From: Lentisphaera marina
GTDB taxonomy: Bacteria > Verrucomicrobiota > Lentisphaeria > Lentisphaerales > Lentisphaeraceae
Reading direction: 5' to 3'
Length of the DNA: 64,000 bases
NCBI RefSeq assembly: GCF_028745505.1
Contig: NZ_JAQZZL010000001.1
Span: forward strand, 2,539,818 to 2,603,817
Part shown: piece by piece, positions 43,904 to 52,983 of the stretch
Numbering within the stretch: the stretch's first letter is position 1
How the letters are laid out: every line of letters begins with the position of its first letter
Program-made: the position numbers and the translations under genes
Notes under the pieces: generated by a model
Seen by the model: the letters and a program-made list of their open reading frames with translations, nothing else
What the model was told of the DNA's origin: nothing
Databases searched by the model: none

Positions 43904-44878
43904 TCAGAAAGTGTTACCTTCGATAAACCTACCCTTTATAAAAACTTGGTACACTTCTTCGTCACGTTCGAGCACACGCTTCGTTATCCAGTCACCCGCT
44001 TTTCGTCCCAATCTATTGATTTGCAAACTCACCGTACGCAATTCACCTGGCAGAACTGAACTTACGCTTGAACCATCAAAACCAGAGATCGAAAAATCTC
44101 CAGGGACTTTGTAAGAATATTTTAAGGCTTGAAACATAAAAACGCTGGCCAAGATATCGTTCATTGCAATAATATCTGACTGCTGCTTTTCTTTTAAACG
44201 CCTGAGGAATGACTCATTAATTTGTTCCAGATCAGTTAATTCAATACACTCATAGTGATTAATCGACGTTTCTTCGCAAGCCTTAATAAAACCTTTTCGA
44301 CGTTCCAGGGTTATTTCATTTTCTCCATACATCTCAAGAAAGACTGGCTTACTCAATCGACTTACACTTTTTTTCACAAGCTCTTTCATGGCCTCTTGGT
44401 TATTGAAGGTAATGAAGTCATTCTCTATGGGCGACCTATTCAAAACGAGAAAGGGAATATTGTTTTCTTTGAGGTAAATTTCTGTTGCTTTAGGTATTTG
44501 ACAAAAAGCAAAAATGACTGCGTCGGCTTGGCCACTCTTCTTGCTCGAAAAAAGGTCTTTCGTTTTGGTACTTGTCTCACAAATAATATTGAGTTGATTC
44601 TCCGGGACTCCAGCTTTTATACCATCAATGAGCTCTGGAACTGAGTAAAACAGCGGTAAGGAAGGGTCACTTAATTGCCCCAGAACTAATTTAATATTTA
44701 ATATGGCGCGGCTCTTTTGTTTTTTGATAGAGCGCTTGGTATAGCCTAGACGATTGGCAATCTCAATAATCTTGTTGGATCTTTCGTCACTAATTAATGA
44801 CGAGCTATTCAAAACTCGTGAAACAGTACTAGCTGAAACTCCTGCTTCTTCTGCAATATCATAAATAGTAACTGACAT
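43904..44878 (-). CDS. LacI family transcriptional regulator
   Basis: A 324-residue repressor-type regulator. The N-terminal helix-turn-helix IYDIAEEAGVSASTVSRVLN is followed by a hinge helix and a periplasmic-binding-like sensor domain (residues about 60-320; FLVLNRSP, IIAMNDILA, ISGFDGSSVSSVL). It is divergent from the five-gene sugar operon, and three TTGCATGCAA-like palindromes sit between them. It most likely represses that operon and itself until a pathway sugar binds. Confidence 0.93.
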   Translation of the reverse strand: MSVTIYDIAEEAGVSASTVSRVLNSSSLISDERSNKIIEIANRLGYTKRSIKKQKSRAILNIKLVLGQLSDPSLPLFYSVPELIDGIKAGVPENQLNIICETSTKTKDLFSSKKSGQADAVIFAFCQIPKATEIYLKENNIPFLVLNRSPIENDFITFNNQEAMKELVKKSVSRLSKPVFLEMYGENEITLERRKGFIKACEETSINHYECIELTDLEQINESFLRRLKEKQQSDIIAMNDILASVFMFQALKYSYKVPGDFSISGFDGSSVSSVLPGELRTVSLQINRLGRKAGDWITKRVLERDEEVYQVFIKGRFIEGNTF

Positions 44879-44922
44879 AGACTCACCTTTAATTATTATT
44901 TACATCTACAATAACGACTTTT

Positions 44923-44932
44923 TTACATGCAA
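44923..44932. promoter_or_regulatory. Operator site 1 (TTACATGCAA)
   Basis: One-mismatch copy of the TTGCATGCAA palindrome, 45 bp upstream of the lacI-type gene start. Well placed for autoregulation. Confidence 0.65.
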
Positions 44933-45022
44933 CAAATGCTTAGAGATTTTTTATTTCTAAACTGAGAATACTGAACTTTATACTCAAAAAATAAAAAACA
45001 TTAAGTTTTTATTAAAATATAT

Positions 45023-45032
45023 TTGCATGCAA
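45023..45032. promoter_or_regulatory. Operator site 2 (TTGCATGCAA)
   Basis: Perfect 10-bp palindrome with the central CpG-free ATGCAT typical of some LacI-family sites, 51 bp before the first operon gene. Confidence 0.75.
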
Positions 45033-45049
45033 TAAAAACTGGACATACA

Positions 45050-45059
45050 TTGCATGCAA
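45050..45059. promoter_or_regulatory. Operator site 3 (TTGCATGCAA)
   Basis: Second perfect copy, 27 bp from site 2 and 24 bp before the start codon at 45083. Paired sites would allow cooperative binding by a LacI dimer or tetramer. Confidence 0.75.
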
Positions 45060-45082
45060 CAAATGAAATAAGGATTGCAACA

Positions 45083-45919
45083 ATGGCCCAAAAAGATCTT
45101 AGTAAACTCTGTATTCATACCATGACCAATAAGCCATGGACTTTAGATGAATGCCTTAGCAATTATGAACAGGCTGGCATCGGCGGCATTTCGGTATGGC
45201 GCAATGTTATCGAGGGTAAAGATTTACAACAAGTTAATCGCGATATCAAAAACTCGGGTTTAAGCCCAGTATCTTTAGTTCGCGGTGGTTTTTTCACTGG
45301 TGAAAATAAATCGGAACGTCAAGCTGCTATAGATGAAAACAAAACAATCATTGATGAAGCCCAAGCTATTGGCGCCCCACTCGTAGTTCTTGTTTGCGGT
45401 GCTACACCAGGTCAAAGCGTTGAACACAACATCCAACAGATTCGCGATGGTATTGCGGCACTCCTACCACATGCAGAACAAGCAGGAGTCAAATTAGGTA
45501 TTGAACCACTTCACCCCATGTATGCCGATACCCGCTCTGCAATTAGCTCTATGCGCTCTGCCAATGAATTGGCAGAAGGACTCAATCACTCACATGTCGG
45601 CGTAACTGTTGATGTTTTCCATCTTTACTGGGAAGAACACTTACGCAATGAAATTTTGCGCTGTGGTAAAAATGGCAACCTCTTTTCCTACCATATCTGC
45701 GACTGGAAAACGAATCCCAGTGACATGCTCAATGATCGTGGCCTCATGGGCGAAGGCGTAATTCCTATCGACCGCATCAGTGAATGGGTTGCCGAAGCTG
45801 GCTTCAATGGCTTCCACGAAGTTGAAGTCTTCTCCAACTCTTACTGGGAAATGGATCAAAAACTTTACCTAGACAAAATCATTGCCTCTTACAACCAATT
45901 ATCTGAGCCAAAAGCTTAG
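45083..45919 (+). CDS. Sugar phosphate isomerase/epimerase (TIM barrel)
   Basis: A 278-residue xylose isomerase-like TIM barrel. Metal-site motifs are LGIEPLHPM (Glu), VTVDVFHLYW (Asp, His), SYHICDWK (His, Asp) and FHEVEVFS (Glu). The ATG at 45083 has AAGGAT upstream; an ATG at 45023 would lie inside operator site 2 and is rejected. It is the first gene of a five-gene group with a Gfo/Idh oxidoreductase, an SDR and a flavoprotein. Reactions such as 3-keto-sugar or inosose conversion are plausible for this combination. Confidence 0.87.
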   Translation: MAQKDLSKLCIHTMTNKPWTLDECLSNYEQAGIGGISVWRNVIEGKDLQQVNRDIKNSGLSPVSLVRGGFFTGENKSERQAAIDENKTIIDEAQAIGAPLVVLVCGATPGQSVEHNIQQIRDGIAALLPHAEQAGVKLGIEPLHPMYADTRSAISSMRSANELAEGLNHSHVGVTVDVFHLYWEEHLRNEILRCGKNGNLFSYHICDWKTNPSDMLNDRGLMGEGVIPIDRISEWVAEAGFNGFHEVEVFSNSYWEMDQKLYLDKIIASYNQLSEPKA

Positions 45920-45952
45920 AAAACTCTTATAAAACAAACAAGGAATAACACC

Positions 45953-47107
45953 ATGGAAATCAGAAAAATCGGAATCATCATGAACGGCGTTACAGGCCGT
46001 ATGGGTACTAACCAACACTTAGAGCGTTCAATTCACGCCATCATGCAAGAAGGCGGAATTAAAATTAATAACGATCTCACTCTCATGCCTGATCCAGTTC
46101 TTACTGGCCGTAATGAAAACAAGATCAAAGCTCTAGCAGAAAAATACGGTATCGAAAAATACACAACTGACCTTCAGTCAGTACTCGATGATCCTTACTA
46201 CAAAATTTTCTTCGACTCATCAGGAACTCAATTCCGTCGTAAGTTTGTTGAAATGGCCGTTAAAGCTGGCAAAGCCATCTACTGCGAAAAGCCAACTGCA
46301 ATCACTACTGACGAAGCTCTTTACCTCTACACACTCTGTACTGATGCTGGACTCAAAAATGGCGTAGTTCAAGATAAACTTTGGCTCCCAGGCCTACGTA
46401 AATTCTCTATGCTTAAAGAACAGGGTTTCTTTGGCGATATTCTCTCAATCAAAGGTGATTTTGGTTACTGGGTATTTGACGGCAAAGTGGAAGACCAACC
46501 GGTGCAGCGCCCTAGCTGGAACTACCGTGAAGAAGATGGCGGTGGCATGATCATCGATATGCACTGTCACTGGCGTTATGTTTTCGACAACCTTTTTGGC
46601 GAAGTAAAATCAGTTTCTTGCCGTGCGGCGACTATCCTCGACGAGCGCGTTGATGAAAATGGCGATACTTACAAATGTACTGCAGATGATACTGCCTACG
46701 CAACTTTCGAACTCGAAAATGGTAAGCATATCCAAATGATTTCTAGCTGGAATACTCGCGTTCGCAAAGACGATCTACTCACTATTCAAGTGGACGGAAC
46801 TCATGGTTCTGCGATTGTTGGCCTACGTAAATGTTTAGTGCAACCTCATTCCATCACTCCAAAAGCAGTTTGGAATCCAGATATTGATTCACCAATTAAC
46901 TACCTCGATCAATGGCATGAAGTACCTGATGCTGGTTTCTATGATAATGCCTTTAAAATTCAGTGGGAAAAATTCATCCGTCACGTTGAACTCGATGAAG
47001 ATTTCCGTTGGTCATTACTCGAAGGTGCTAAAGGGGTTCAACTCGCTGAACTCAGCCTCGATTCTCACAAAGAAAGACGTTGGGTTGACGTCCCCGAGTT
47101 AGGTTAA
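45953..47107 (+). CDS. Gfo/Idh/MocA family oxidoreductase
   Basis: A 384-residue sugar dehydrogenase-like protein. The start IGIIMNGVTGRMGTNQH gives a GVTGRMG nucleotide loop. CEKPTA is the EKP motif and MIIDMHCHWRY supplies the likely catalytic His region. The long insert after the Rossmann fold is typical of members acting on large or keto sugars. AAGGAA lies upstream. It is followed 9 bp later by the SDR gene. Confidence 0.88.
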   Translation: MEIRKIGIIMNGVTGRMGTNQHLERSIHAIMQEGGIKINNDLTLMPDPVLTGRNENKIKALAEKYGIEKYTTDLQSVLDDPYYKIFFDSSGTQFRRKFVEMAVKAGKAIYCEKPTAITTDEALYLYTLCTDAGLKNGVVQDKLWLPGLRKFSMLKEQGFFGDILSIKGDFGYWVFDGKVEDQPVQRPSWNYREEDGGGMIIDMHCHWRYVFDNLFGEVKSVSCRAATILDERVDENGDTYKCTADDTAYATFELENGKHIQMISSWNTRVRKDDLLTIQVDGTHGSAIVGLRKCLVQPHSITPKAVWNPDIDSPINYLDQWHEVPDAGFYDNAFKIQWEKFIRHVELDEDFRWSLLEGAKGVQLAELSLDSHKERRWVDVPELG

Positions 47108-47116
47108 GGTAGAACG

Positions 47117-47905
47117 ATGAGCGAAGCAGCTGTAGTTTTAGTAACTGGCGCAAGCCGCGGCCTCGGCCGTGGCATTGCCATCGAACTCGCCACAAATGGT
47201 TACTCAGTAGCTATTAATTATGCTGGCAATCAGGTCGCAGCTGAAGAGGCTGCTGAGCTCTGTCGCCAGGCGGCACCCAACGATAATCAAAAATTCTTCC
47301 CTGTGCGTGGCGATATTTCATCTTCTGAATCACGTTCAGCAATGCTCAAAGCCGTACTCGATCATTTCGGACGTCTTGATGCCTTGGTAAACAACGCTGG
47401 TATTGCTCCAAGCGTACGTGCAGATATTACCGAAGCCAGTGAGGAATCATTTGAATCATTAATCAAAACTAACCTCATGGGTCCCTATTTCCTTACTCAG
47501 GAAGTCGCTAATTACTGGCTCAAAGAAAAACCATCGCCACTCAAAGGTGGTTTCCGCATTATTTTCGTTACTTCCATCTCGTCACACACAGCTTCTATCA
47601 GTCGTGGTGATTACTGCATCTCAAAAGCAGGTCTCTCGATGGCAGTACAACTTTGGTCTCAGCGCCTTGCCGATGAAAATATCCAAGTCTATGAACTACG
47701 TCCTGGCATTATGAAAACCGACATGACCGCTGGCGTCACATCAAAATATGATGCCCTTATAGAAGATGGTCTCGTCCCACAAAAACGTTGGGGCACAGCC
47801 AAAGACCTCGGTCTCGCTGCCAAATCACTCATCGATGGCGACTTCCCATTCTCAACGGGCACAGTCATTGATGTTGATGGTGGCTTCCAAATCAGACACC
47901 TCTAG
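47117..47905 (+). CDS. Short-chain dehydrogenase/reductase
   Basis: A 262-residue classical SDR similar to 3-oxoacyl-ACP reductases, with VTGASRGLGRG (cofactor loop), NNAGIA, catalytic Tyr and Lys in YCISKAG, and LRPGIMKTDM. In this operon it is more likely to oxidise or reduce a sugar hydroxyl than to act in fatty acid synthesis. AGGTAGAACG precedes the ATG. The next gene starts 10 bp downstream. Confidence 0.9.
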   Translation: MSEAAVVLVTGASRGLGRGIAIELATNGYSVAINYAGNQVAAEEAAELCRQAAPNDNQKFFPVRGDISSSESRSAMLKAVLDHFGRLDALVNNAGIAPSVRADITEASEESFESLIKTNLMGPYFLTQEVANYWLKEKPSPLKGGFRIIFVTSISSHTASISRGDYCISKAGLSMAVQLWSQRLADENIQVYELRPGIMKTDMTAGVTSKYDALIEDGLVPQKRWGTAKDLGLAAKSLIDGDFPFSTGTVIDVDGGFQIRHL

Positions 47906-47915
47906 GAGAATTATT

Positions 47916-50003
47916 ATGAGTCAAACAATCCCACAACACATCCTCGACTCGCTCACCAGAGTCAAAATGCCTGGCGGTGCGAGTGAACGTCAACATAAAG
48001 AAATTGTTGAAATTGCTGGCATGCAAGTTCCCATCTACACCACAAGTTCACTAGTACTTGGTAGTGGTGCCGCAGGCTTACGTGCCGCGGTTGAACTGAA
48101 ACGCAAAAATATTGATGTAACAGTTGCGAGTAGTTCCATGTTTGGCGGTACATCCGCATGTTCTGGCTCAGATAAACAAACTCTCCACACCGCTGGCACC
48201 AGCAATAGAGGCGATGATTTTGTCAAACTCGGACAAGATATAAGCTCCGGCGGCGGTATGGATAAAGACACCGCTTACATCGAGGGTGTCGATTCACTAC
48301 GAGCTTTCTCCAGTTTACAATACATGGGACTCCCACTTCCCCAGGACCGCTTTGGAGCTGTTTTACGCTACCAGACTGACCATGATGAAGTGGGTCGCGC
48401 CACCAGTTGCGGACCTCGCACTTCGCGTCTCATGGTAAAAGTCCTCTGTGAAGAAGCCATTCGTTTAGGTGTTGATTTCCTTAAAGGCACTACTGGTGTC
48501 CAAATTCTAAAAAGCCAAAGAGATGGCCAAGAAGTTTCCTCTGGTCTCATTGCTATTAACCGCACTGATGAAAGCAATGAATTTGGACTCATTGTCATCC
48601 TCTGCGATAAACTCATTTTAGCAACAGGCGGACCCGGAGAATTGTATCGCGATAGCGTTTACCCAAAAAATTGTTTTGGCTCTTTAGGTATGGCCTTAGA
48701 AGCAGGTATTGAAGCTACTAACTTAACTGAAAGCCAATTTGGCATCGGTACACGTCGAACTGAGTTCCCATGGAATTTATCTGGTACCTACGTTCAAGTT
48801 TTGCCTTACATCTATTCTTTGGATAAAGATGGCAAGGAGTACAACTTCCTCGCGGAATACTACCGCAGCACTCAAGAACTCGTTTCCAATGTTTTCCGCA
48901 AAGGTTATCAATGGCCCTTCCACGCCACTCGTATGCTAGATTATGGTTCAAGTTTAGTCGATTTAGCCATTTTCATCGAGAGTCAGAAAGGTCGGACAAT
49001 CTTGATGGATTTCAATAGAAATCCCGAGGCCGTCGTCAATGATCAAGAATTCAGCTTAGAAAGACTCGACGATGACGTCCGCGATTACTTAGTTAATAAT
49101 GAAGCTCTACAAGAACTTCCTATTGATCGCCTGCGCCAAATGAATCCTTTAGCGATTGAACTCTACAAAATGCATGGCCATGACATCAGCAAAGATCCCC
49201 TGCCCTTTAATGTCTCGAATCAGCATATGAATGGCGGCGTTGATGTGGATATTTGGTCACAAAGTTCACTTAAGTCATGTTATGCCATTGGTGAAGTTGC
49301 GGGAACCCATGGCGTCACCCGTCCAGGTGGAGCCGCACTTAATGCTGGACAAGTTTTTGGCACTCGCTGTGCTGAACATATTGCTAGCCAAGGTGCAGAA
49401 ACTCCTGCAAGTGAAGGCTTGCAAGAACATCAAGCCACGATTGAGAGTATTTTTAATGAACTCTCCAAGGCTGTAGCTAATGAAAACCAACCTACTTGTG
49501 ATGAAGTTCGTGATATCATCCAAAATCGCATGAGCGATAAAGCTGGCTTTATCTGTCAACGCGATGAGGTCCTCAAAGCCTTGCTCGATACCCAAACCCT
49601 TAACCGCAAGTTGGAAAAAGGTCTAAGTATCAAGACATCACGTCACGCAGCAAGTTATTTCCAATGGCGTCAAACCGCCCTTTCTGCTGAAGCCGTACTC
49701 AATTGCTTAACACTCTACATCAAAAATGGTGGTGGGAGTCGCGGTGCACGCGCACTCTGTGCAAAAGACGGCTCAGACGTGCCAGATACGCGCTTAGGTG
49801 AACTAAATGAATACCGTTTCATCACTGAGAAAGAAGCTCACAAGAATGAAAAAATCGTCATTGGTCTCGACCCCAAAACAAATGATTTTGTCACTCGTAT
49901 TGATCCACTAAGAGAAATGGAAGACCCCTCAAAAATCTTCTTTGAGAAGAATTGGGCTCCCTACCTCACAGAGGAAATCTACCAAAAGGGTTTCAAACAC
50001 TAA
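47916..50003 (+). CDS. FAD-dependent oxidoreductase (fumarate reductase/succinate dehydrogenase flavoprotein-like)
   Basis: A 695-residue flavoprotein. The FAD dinucleotide loop is LGSGAAGLRAAVE (about 48-60). SSSMFGGTSACSGSDKQT resembles the fumarate reductase flavoprotein region, and YAIGEVAGTHGVTRPGGAALNAGQVFG is the C-terminal FAD-contacting part. No iron-sulfur or membrane subunit lies next to it. The start at 47916 has TAGGAG 8 bases upstream; an earlier ATG at 47766 lies inside the SDR gene. It probably oxidises or reduces a pathway intermediate. Confidence 0.88.
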   Translation: MSQTIPQHILDSLTRVKMPGGASERQHKEIVEIAGMQVPIYTTSSLVLGSGAAGLRAAVELKRKNIDVTVASSSMFGGTSACSGSDKQTLHTAGTSNRGDDFVKLGQDISSGGGMDKDTAYIEGVDSLRAFSSLQYMGLPLPQDRFGAVLRYQTDHDEVGRATSCGPRTSRLMVKVLCEEAIRLGVDFLKGTTGVQILKSQRDGQEVSSGLIAINRTDESNEFGLIVILCDKLILATGGPGELYRDSVYPKNCFGSLGMALEAGIEATNLTESQFGIGTRRTEFPWNLSGTYVQVLPYIYSLDKDGKEYNFLAEYYRSTQELVSNVFRKGYQWPFHATRMLDYGSSLVDLAIFIESQKGRTILMDFNRNPEAVVNDQEFSLERLDDDVRDYLVNNEALQELPIDRLRQMNPLAIELYKMHGHDISKDPLPFNVSNQHMNGGVDVDIWSQSSLKSCYAIGEVAGTHGVTRPGGAALNAGQVFGTRCAEHIASQGAETPASEGLQEHQATIESIFNELSKAVANENQPTCDEVRDIIQNRMSDKAGFICQRDEVLKALLDTQTLNRKLEKGLSIKTSRHAASYFQWRQTALSAEAVLNCLTLYIKNGGGSRGARALCAKDGSDVPDTRLGELNEYRFITEKEAHKNEKIVIGLDPKTNDFVTRIDPLREMEDPSKIFFEKNWAPYLTEEIYQKGFKH

Positions 50004-50013
50004 TTTTTCTATA

Positions 50014-50058
50014 CCTGGCTCTCGCTGCCATACTCCTTAGTCAAAAAGCAGAGCCAGG
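50014..50058 (+). terminator. Possible terminator hairpin after the flavoprotein operon
   Basis: A 9-bp inverted repeat, CCTGGCTCT (50014-50022) and AGAGCCAGG (50050-50058), with a long 27-base loop, then CATAGATTCTTTTTA. The long loop makes it a weak terminator. The position directly after the operon supports the role. Confidence 0.5.
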
Positions 50059-50104
50059 CATAGATTCTTTTTATAGGATAAAGACATTGAACCCCATAAA
50101 AAAA

Positions 50105-50314
50105 ATGACCCGCACCAACAAAACCAACCTCAACCACCATATGTGGAATAATAATGGCGTTTGGTTCATGCAGTACACCATCTATCCCACTCCGGTCACA
50201 AAACAGCGCATTCGTCGCTCACTTCATACCCATTCAGTTATTGAAGCTAGAAAACTTCGCGATGAAATTTTAGGGGGTTACCTTGCGGATTTAAAACAAT
50301 CCTGCAATTTGTAA
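50105..50314 (+). CDS. Small protein resembling the N-terminal arm domain of tyrosine recombinases
   Basis: A 69-residue ORF from the ATG at 50105. GVWFMQYTIYPTP, then RIRRSLHTHSVIEARKLRDEIL, has the three-strand plus helix pattern of the integrase arm-type DNA-binding domain. No recombinase core follows. It may be a stand-alone small DNA-binding protein or what is left of an integrase. The ORF is open further upstream (to 49952), but that part overlaps the flavoprotein gene and the hairpin. Confidence 0.5.
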   Translation: MTRTNKTNLNHHMWNNNGVWFMQYTIYPTPVTKQRIRRSLHTHSVIEARKLRDEILGGYLADLKQSCNL

Positions 50315-50347
50315 TTAGTTAGAAGAATTAAATAAGGAATAAAATTC

Positions 50348-50791
50348 ATGAAAAAACTCGATACCAAAAGTGAAATTGAATTCCTCAAAGAACTCCATGC
50401 AGATCCCCAAGCAGAAAAAACTTACGCCCTCTTACGCGAAAGCTTCAATGTCCTCCAAACACGCTCGCAGATGCTCATTGGCCTCGTCACTATTTGCTTA
50501 ACTATCACCGGTTTCTCAGGCATTAAAATTGCCGAATCATGCCTCCCTGCCAAAGTTTCTATTTTTATCGGCGTTTGCTCCACACTCATCACTGCACTTT
50601 TACTTGTTTCTGGCCCCTTAAATCTACAATGGCTCAGCCAATACCGTGCCGACACTCTGGAAGCAACCCTACAAGAACTCATTCTCCGCCGTGATCGCCG
50701 CACCAAAACCTATCACCACGCCTCTTTATGCCTCATCATTGGCCTCGGAGCCTATACACTAAGCCTCGCTTTCTACCTACTATTTAGCTAG
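50348..50791 (+). CDS. Small multi-pass membrane protein, unknown function
   Basis: A 147-residue protein. The N-terminal about 40 residues are soluble and helical (SEIEFLKELHADPQAEKTYALL). Three hydrophobic segments follow at about 42-59, 70-90 and 125-146, with a charged helix between the last two (LEATLQELILRRDRRTK). AAGGAA is upstream of the ATG. The pattern recalls small SLATT/TM effector-like proteins, but I cannot assign a family. Confidence 0.65.
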   Translation: MKKLDTKSEIEFLKELHADPQAEKTYALLRESFNVLQTRSQMLIGLVTICLTITGFSGIKIAESCLPAKVSIFIGVCSTLITALLLVSGPLNLQWLSQYRADTLEATLQELILRRDRRTKTYHHASLCLIIGLGAYTLSLAFYLLFS

Positions 50792-51853
50792 ACTCCACCT
50801 TCTACCGCCTAGTCGAGGAATGGCAATTCCTCGCGGGGTGTATGAGGGGCTGAGCCCCCTCATCTCATAATCTCTACAATCCATCCATTCACTCCATCCG
50901 CGGTGGCAACCGAAATCCGCTCCTAAGTAACCCAAGCTTCCTAAACAAAACCTCACGCAGAGCCACAAAGGCGCAGAGTAAAAAAAACTCTAGGCCCTCA
51001 GTCCCTAATCATTCAAAATTTAAAATTAAGAATTTAAAATTCACTTCTCACCCTACCGTCCGTCGATGGCTGGCAAGCCTCGCTGGGAAGGGGACAGAGT
51101 CCCTAGACTACCTACATGAATTTAACTTACTTATTGCCTACGGTATTAGCCACAAGCCGCTCTTAAACTATACCTTCCTTACTAACAAAACATTCTCACA
51201 TGGGGATGCCAAGTTGCCGTACTAAAGACTTATTCATAAAAATAAGCTACAAATTCAATTTAATTTATAGCGACCTTCTCGTCTAAGCTTTGCGGAGTAC
51301 GCAAAGCCCTGCTCTATTAAAGTATTGATATTTACTTGGAGGTAGGAGTCACTCACACAACACAGTCCCCCTTTATTTTACAAAAGTGCTTTGCCCACTT
51401 TTGATGCGGAGCCTGCCTAGCCAAAAGACACTTAAAAAACAGCTTTTATCTTTTAGTATAAAAATGACATTTTCGCCTTTGTATTTATACGACAATATTA
51501 TCACAAGGTCTAATTCAGCTCTTTTTTCTAATTTGGGCGCGGGTTATACGAACTAAATCATTACATATAACACCACTCTCTCTGTATAAGCGACAGTGTT
51601 ATCCTAAGTCAGCAAGTGCATATAACACTTTTTCATCAAAACAAATGATTTATAATCTCATTCAGGATAATCCGGGATAATGGCGCAAATATTCGATTCA
51701 TTTGACGCAATCATACACCTTGAATTTTACAAATAAGACAACTAATTAAATAACTACACATCATTTGTACCATAAATAAAAACAACAAAAACAATCAACT
51801 CAACCATAAATGGCAACCCGATCACAAGCTCCACTCAGATCGTATAATACCAT
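50792..51853. other. 1.06-kb noncoding stretch with short hairpin repeats
   Basis: No credible ORF or RNA gene is seen. It contains several short palindromic pieces: GAGGGGCTGAGCCCCCTC (50844-50861), GAGGAATGGCAATTCCTC (50814-50831), GCTTTGCGGAGTACGCAAAGC (51287-51307) and ATAACAC/GTGTTAT (about 51571-51613). It also holds the CACGCAGAG-type motif common between genes in many bacteria. This looks like an accumulation zone for intergenic repeats left of the cassette array. Confidence 0.55.
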
Positions 51854-51854
51854 G

Positions 51855-52117
51855 TTCTGTAGGAATAATAAAAAAAGATTTTTAGAGCAAACGCAGTGAA
51901 AAACGAAATACGATTATCAATCTGTATTTAGCCTCTTAAATCACCATGAATTACGAAGCTGATTTGGATCACAAACTCAGACAAATGCGAAGTCAGCAAT
52001 AGTCCTATAGAAATGAAAAAATTAAAAGAAAATAGAAAAATACAGAACCAGTAACTGGAGTTGATACTTTCGTTATGAGTCACAATTTAAATAGAAAGTA
52101 CAAACTCAGTTTAGACG
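51855..52117 (+). other. Integron cassette c0, ORF-less
   Basis: It starts at GTTCTGT (G at 51854) and ends with the complementary ACAGAAC (52042-52048) plus the attC hairpin. There is no ORF beyond an 18-codon one. Its first 25 bases and last 30 bases before the attC match cassette c3, and both carry ATGCGAAGTCAGCAA (here 51985-51999). Confidence 0.75.
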
Positions 52118-52123
52118 TTAGGG
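52042..52123 (+). repeat. attC site 1
   Basis: R'' ACAGAAC and R' GTTAGGG flank a hairpin AGTTGATACTTTC / GAAAGTACAAACT. It is homologous to attC 6. The exchange point lies between G52117 and TT. Confidence 0.85.
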
Positions 52124-52132
52124 TAAAATATA

Positions 52133-52498
52133 ATGACAAAAAGAAAGAAGATCATATTCATATTAATTACATGCTCAATACTGACCGTCATTACATACAG
52201 ATTTTACACAACTCTTTCTTTTGTAGCGACAGGAATCTATGAGCATTCACCAAACGAATCTAAAGTAGCTCATATACACGAACACAATGTAGAGCATTTT
52301 TGGGGAGGAGATAGAAATTATTCCACAATAAAAATAAAAGACAAATCTGGAAAGCTACTTAAATACGAAAAACACGAACATGGAACAGATAGATATAATT
52401 GGTACTATAAAGGAAAAATTATATGGACATCTGAACAAAATTTAGAATTTAAAATAGAAGACAAAACAATTATCGAAATAGAATTAAACAAACCCTAA
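52133..52498 (+). CDS. Cassette-encoded single-pass membrane protein
   Basis: A 121-residue protein in cassette c1, starting 16 bp after the recombination point. One N-terminal transmembrane segment (about 7-25) is followed by an extracytoplasmic strand-rich domain rich in His and Tyr (HIHEHNVEHFWGGDRNYS). No family is recognised. The codon and base composition is more AT-rich than that of the flanking chromosome, as is usual for cassettes. Confidence 0.7.
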   Translation: MTKRKKIIFILITCSILTVITYRFYTTLSFVATGIYEHSPNESKVAHIHEHNVEHFWGGDRNYSTIKIKDKSGKLLKYEKHEHGTDRYNWYYKGKIIWTSEQNLEFKIEDKTIIEIELNKP

Positions 52499-52556
52499 CC
52501 AAAAAATGAACCTGAAATTCTCGTTCCTCGAATTCAGGTAATTTATGTCGTTCGAT
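52493..52556 (+). repeat. attC site 2
   Basis: R'' CCCTAAC (complement of the c1 start GTTAGGG) and R' GTTCGAT. The inner arms ACCTGAAATTC and GAATTCAGGT pair with one extrahelical A, the classical attC asymmetry. Confidence 0.92.
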
Positions 52557-52577
52557 AACAAAAATTAAAATAACAAA

Positions 52578-52916
52578 ATGAGTATCGTAGAATTACTATT
52601 AGACACAGCAAGAGAAGACACGAATCTCTTAATCAAAAACGATGAACTTGGAGATAACTTTAATATACCAAGAACAGTTGACTTTATTTTAACTACAACA
52701 GAACTAGAAAAAGCTGAAACAGCGAGAGACTTTATTGATGACAATCGTTATGGTGATTCCTCAATTGAACAAATAGATGATCAATATCGAGTAGTAACCA
52801 AAATAATAATGCCAATTAACCAAAATATTTTATGTTCTGTATCTGGCTTAATTGCCTGTGTCGGTAAAATATTTGATCTAGAATATGACGGTTGGGGAAG
52901 CGAAATACAAAAATAA
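52578..52916 (+). CDS. Cassette-encoded RraB-like ribonuclease E inhibitor family protein
   Basis: A 112-residue protein in cassette c2. TVDFILTTTELEKAETARDFI, then VVTKIIMPINQNI and the C-terminal FDLEYDGWGSEIQ, match the RraB fold, whose end motif YDGW is diagnostic. RraB of E. coli binds RNase E and modulates RNA turnover. Cassette-borne members may act on host RNA processing or serve another binding role. The start is 27 bp after the recombination point. Confidence 0.75.
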   Translation: MSIVELLLDTAREDTNLLIKNDELGDNFNIPRTVDFILTTTELEKAETARDFIDDNRYGDSSIEQIDDQYRVVTKIIMPINQNILCSVSGLIACVGKIFDLEYDGWGSEIQK

Positions 52917-52919
52917 AAC

Positions 52920-52983
52920 ATCGAACCAAAAAATGCACCTGAAATTCTCGTTCCTCGAATTCAGGTAATTTAGGTCGTTCTGT
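52920..52983 (+). repeat. attC site 3
   Basis: R'' ATCGAAC is the exact complement of the c2 start GTTCGAT; R' is GTTCTGT. The stem is the same as in attC 2 (ACCTGAAATTC / GAATTCAGGT). Confidence 0.92.

Noticed and set aside
51571..51613. ATAACAC/GTGTTAT hairpin as a possible further attC or attI
   Set aside because: The 7-base boxes do not match a GTTNNNN start with a complementary end elsewhere, and the inner stem is poor.
51810..51860. Sequence left of GTTCTGT as the attI site or an eighth attC
   Set aside because: An imperfect ATGG...CCAT pairing is present, but there is no clear R'' box and no integrase gene nearby. I therefore only use 51854 as the left edge of cassette c0.
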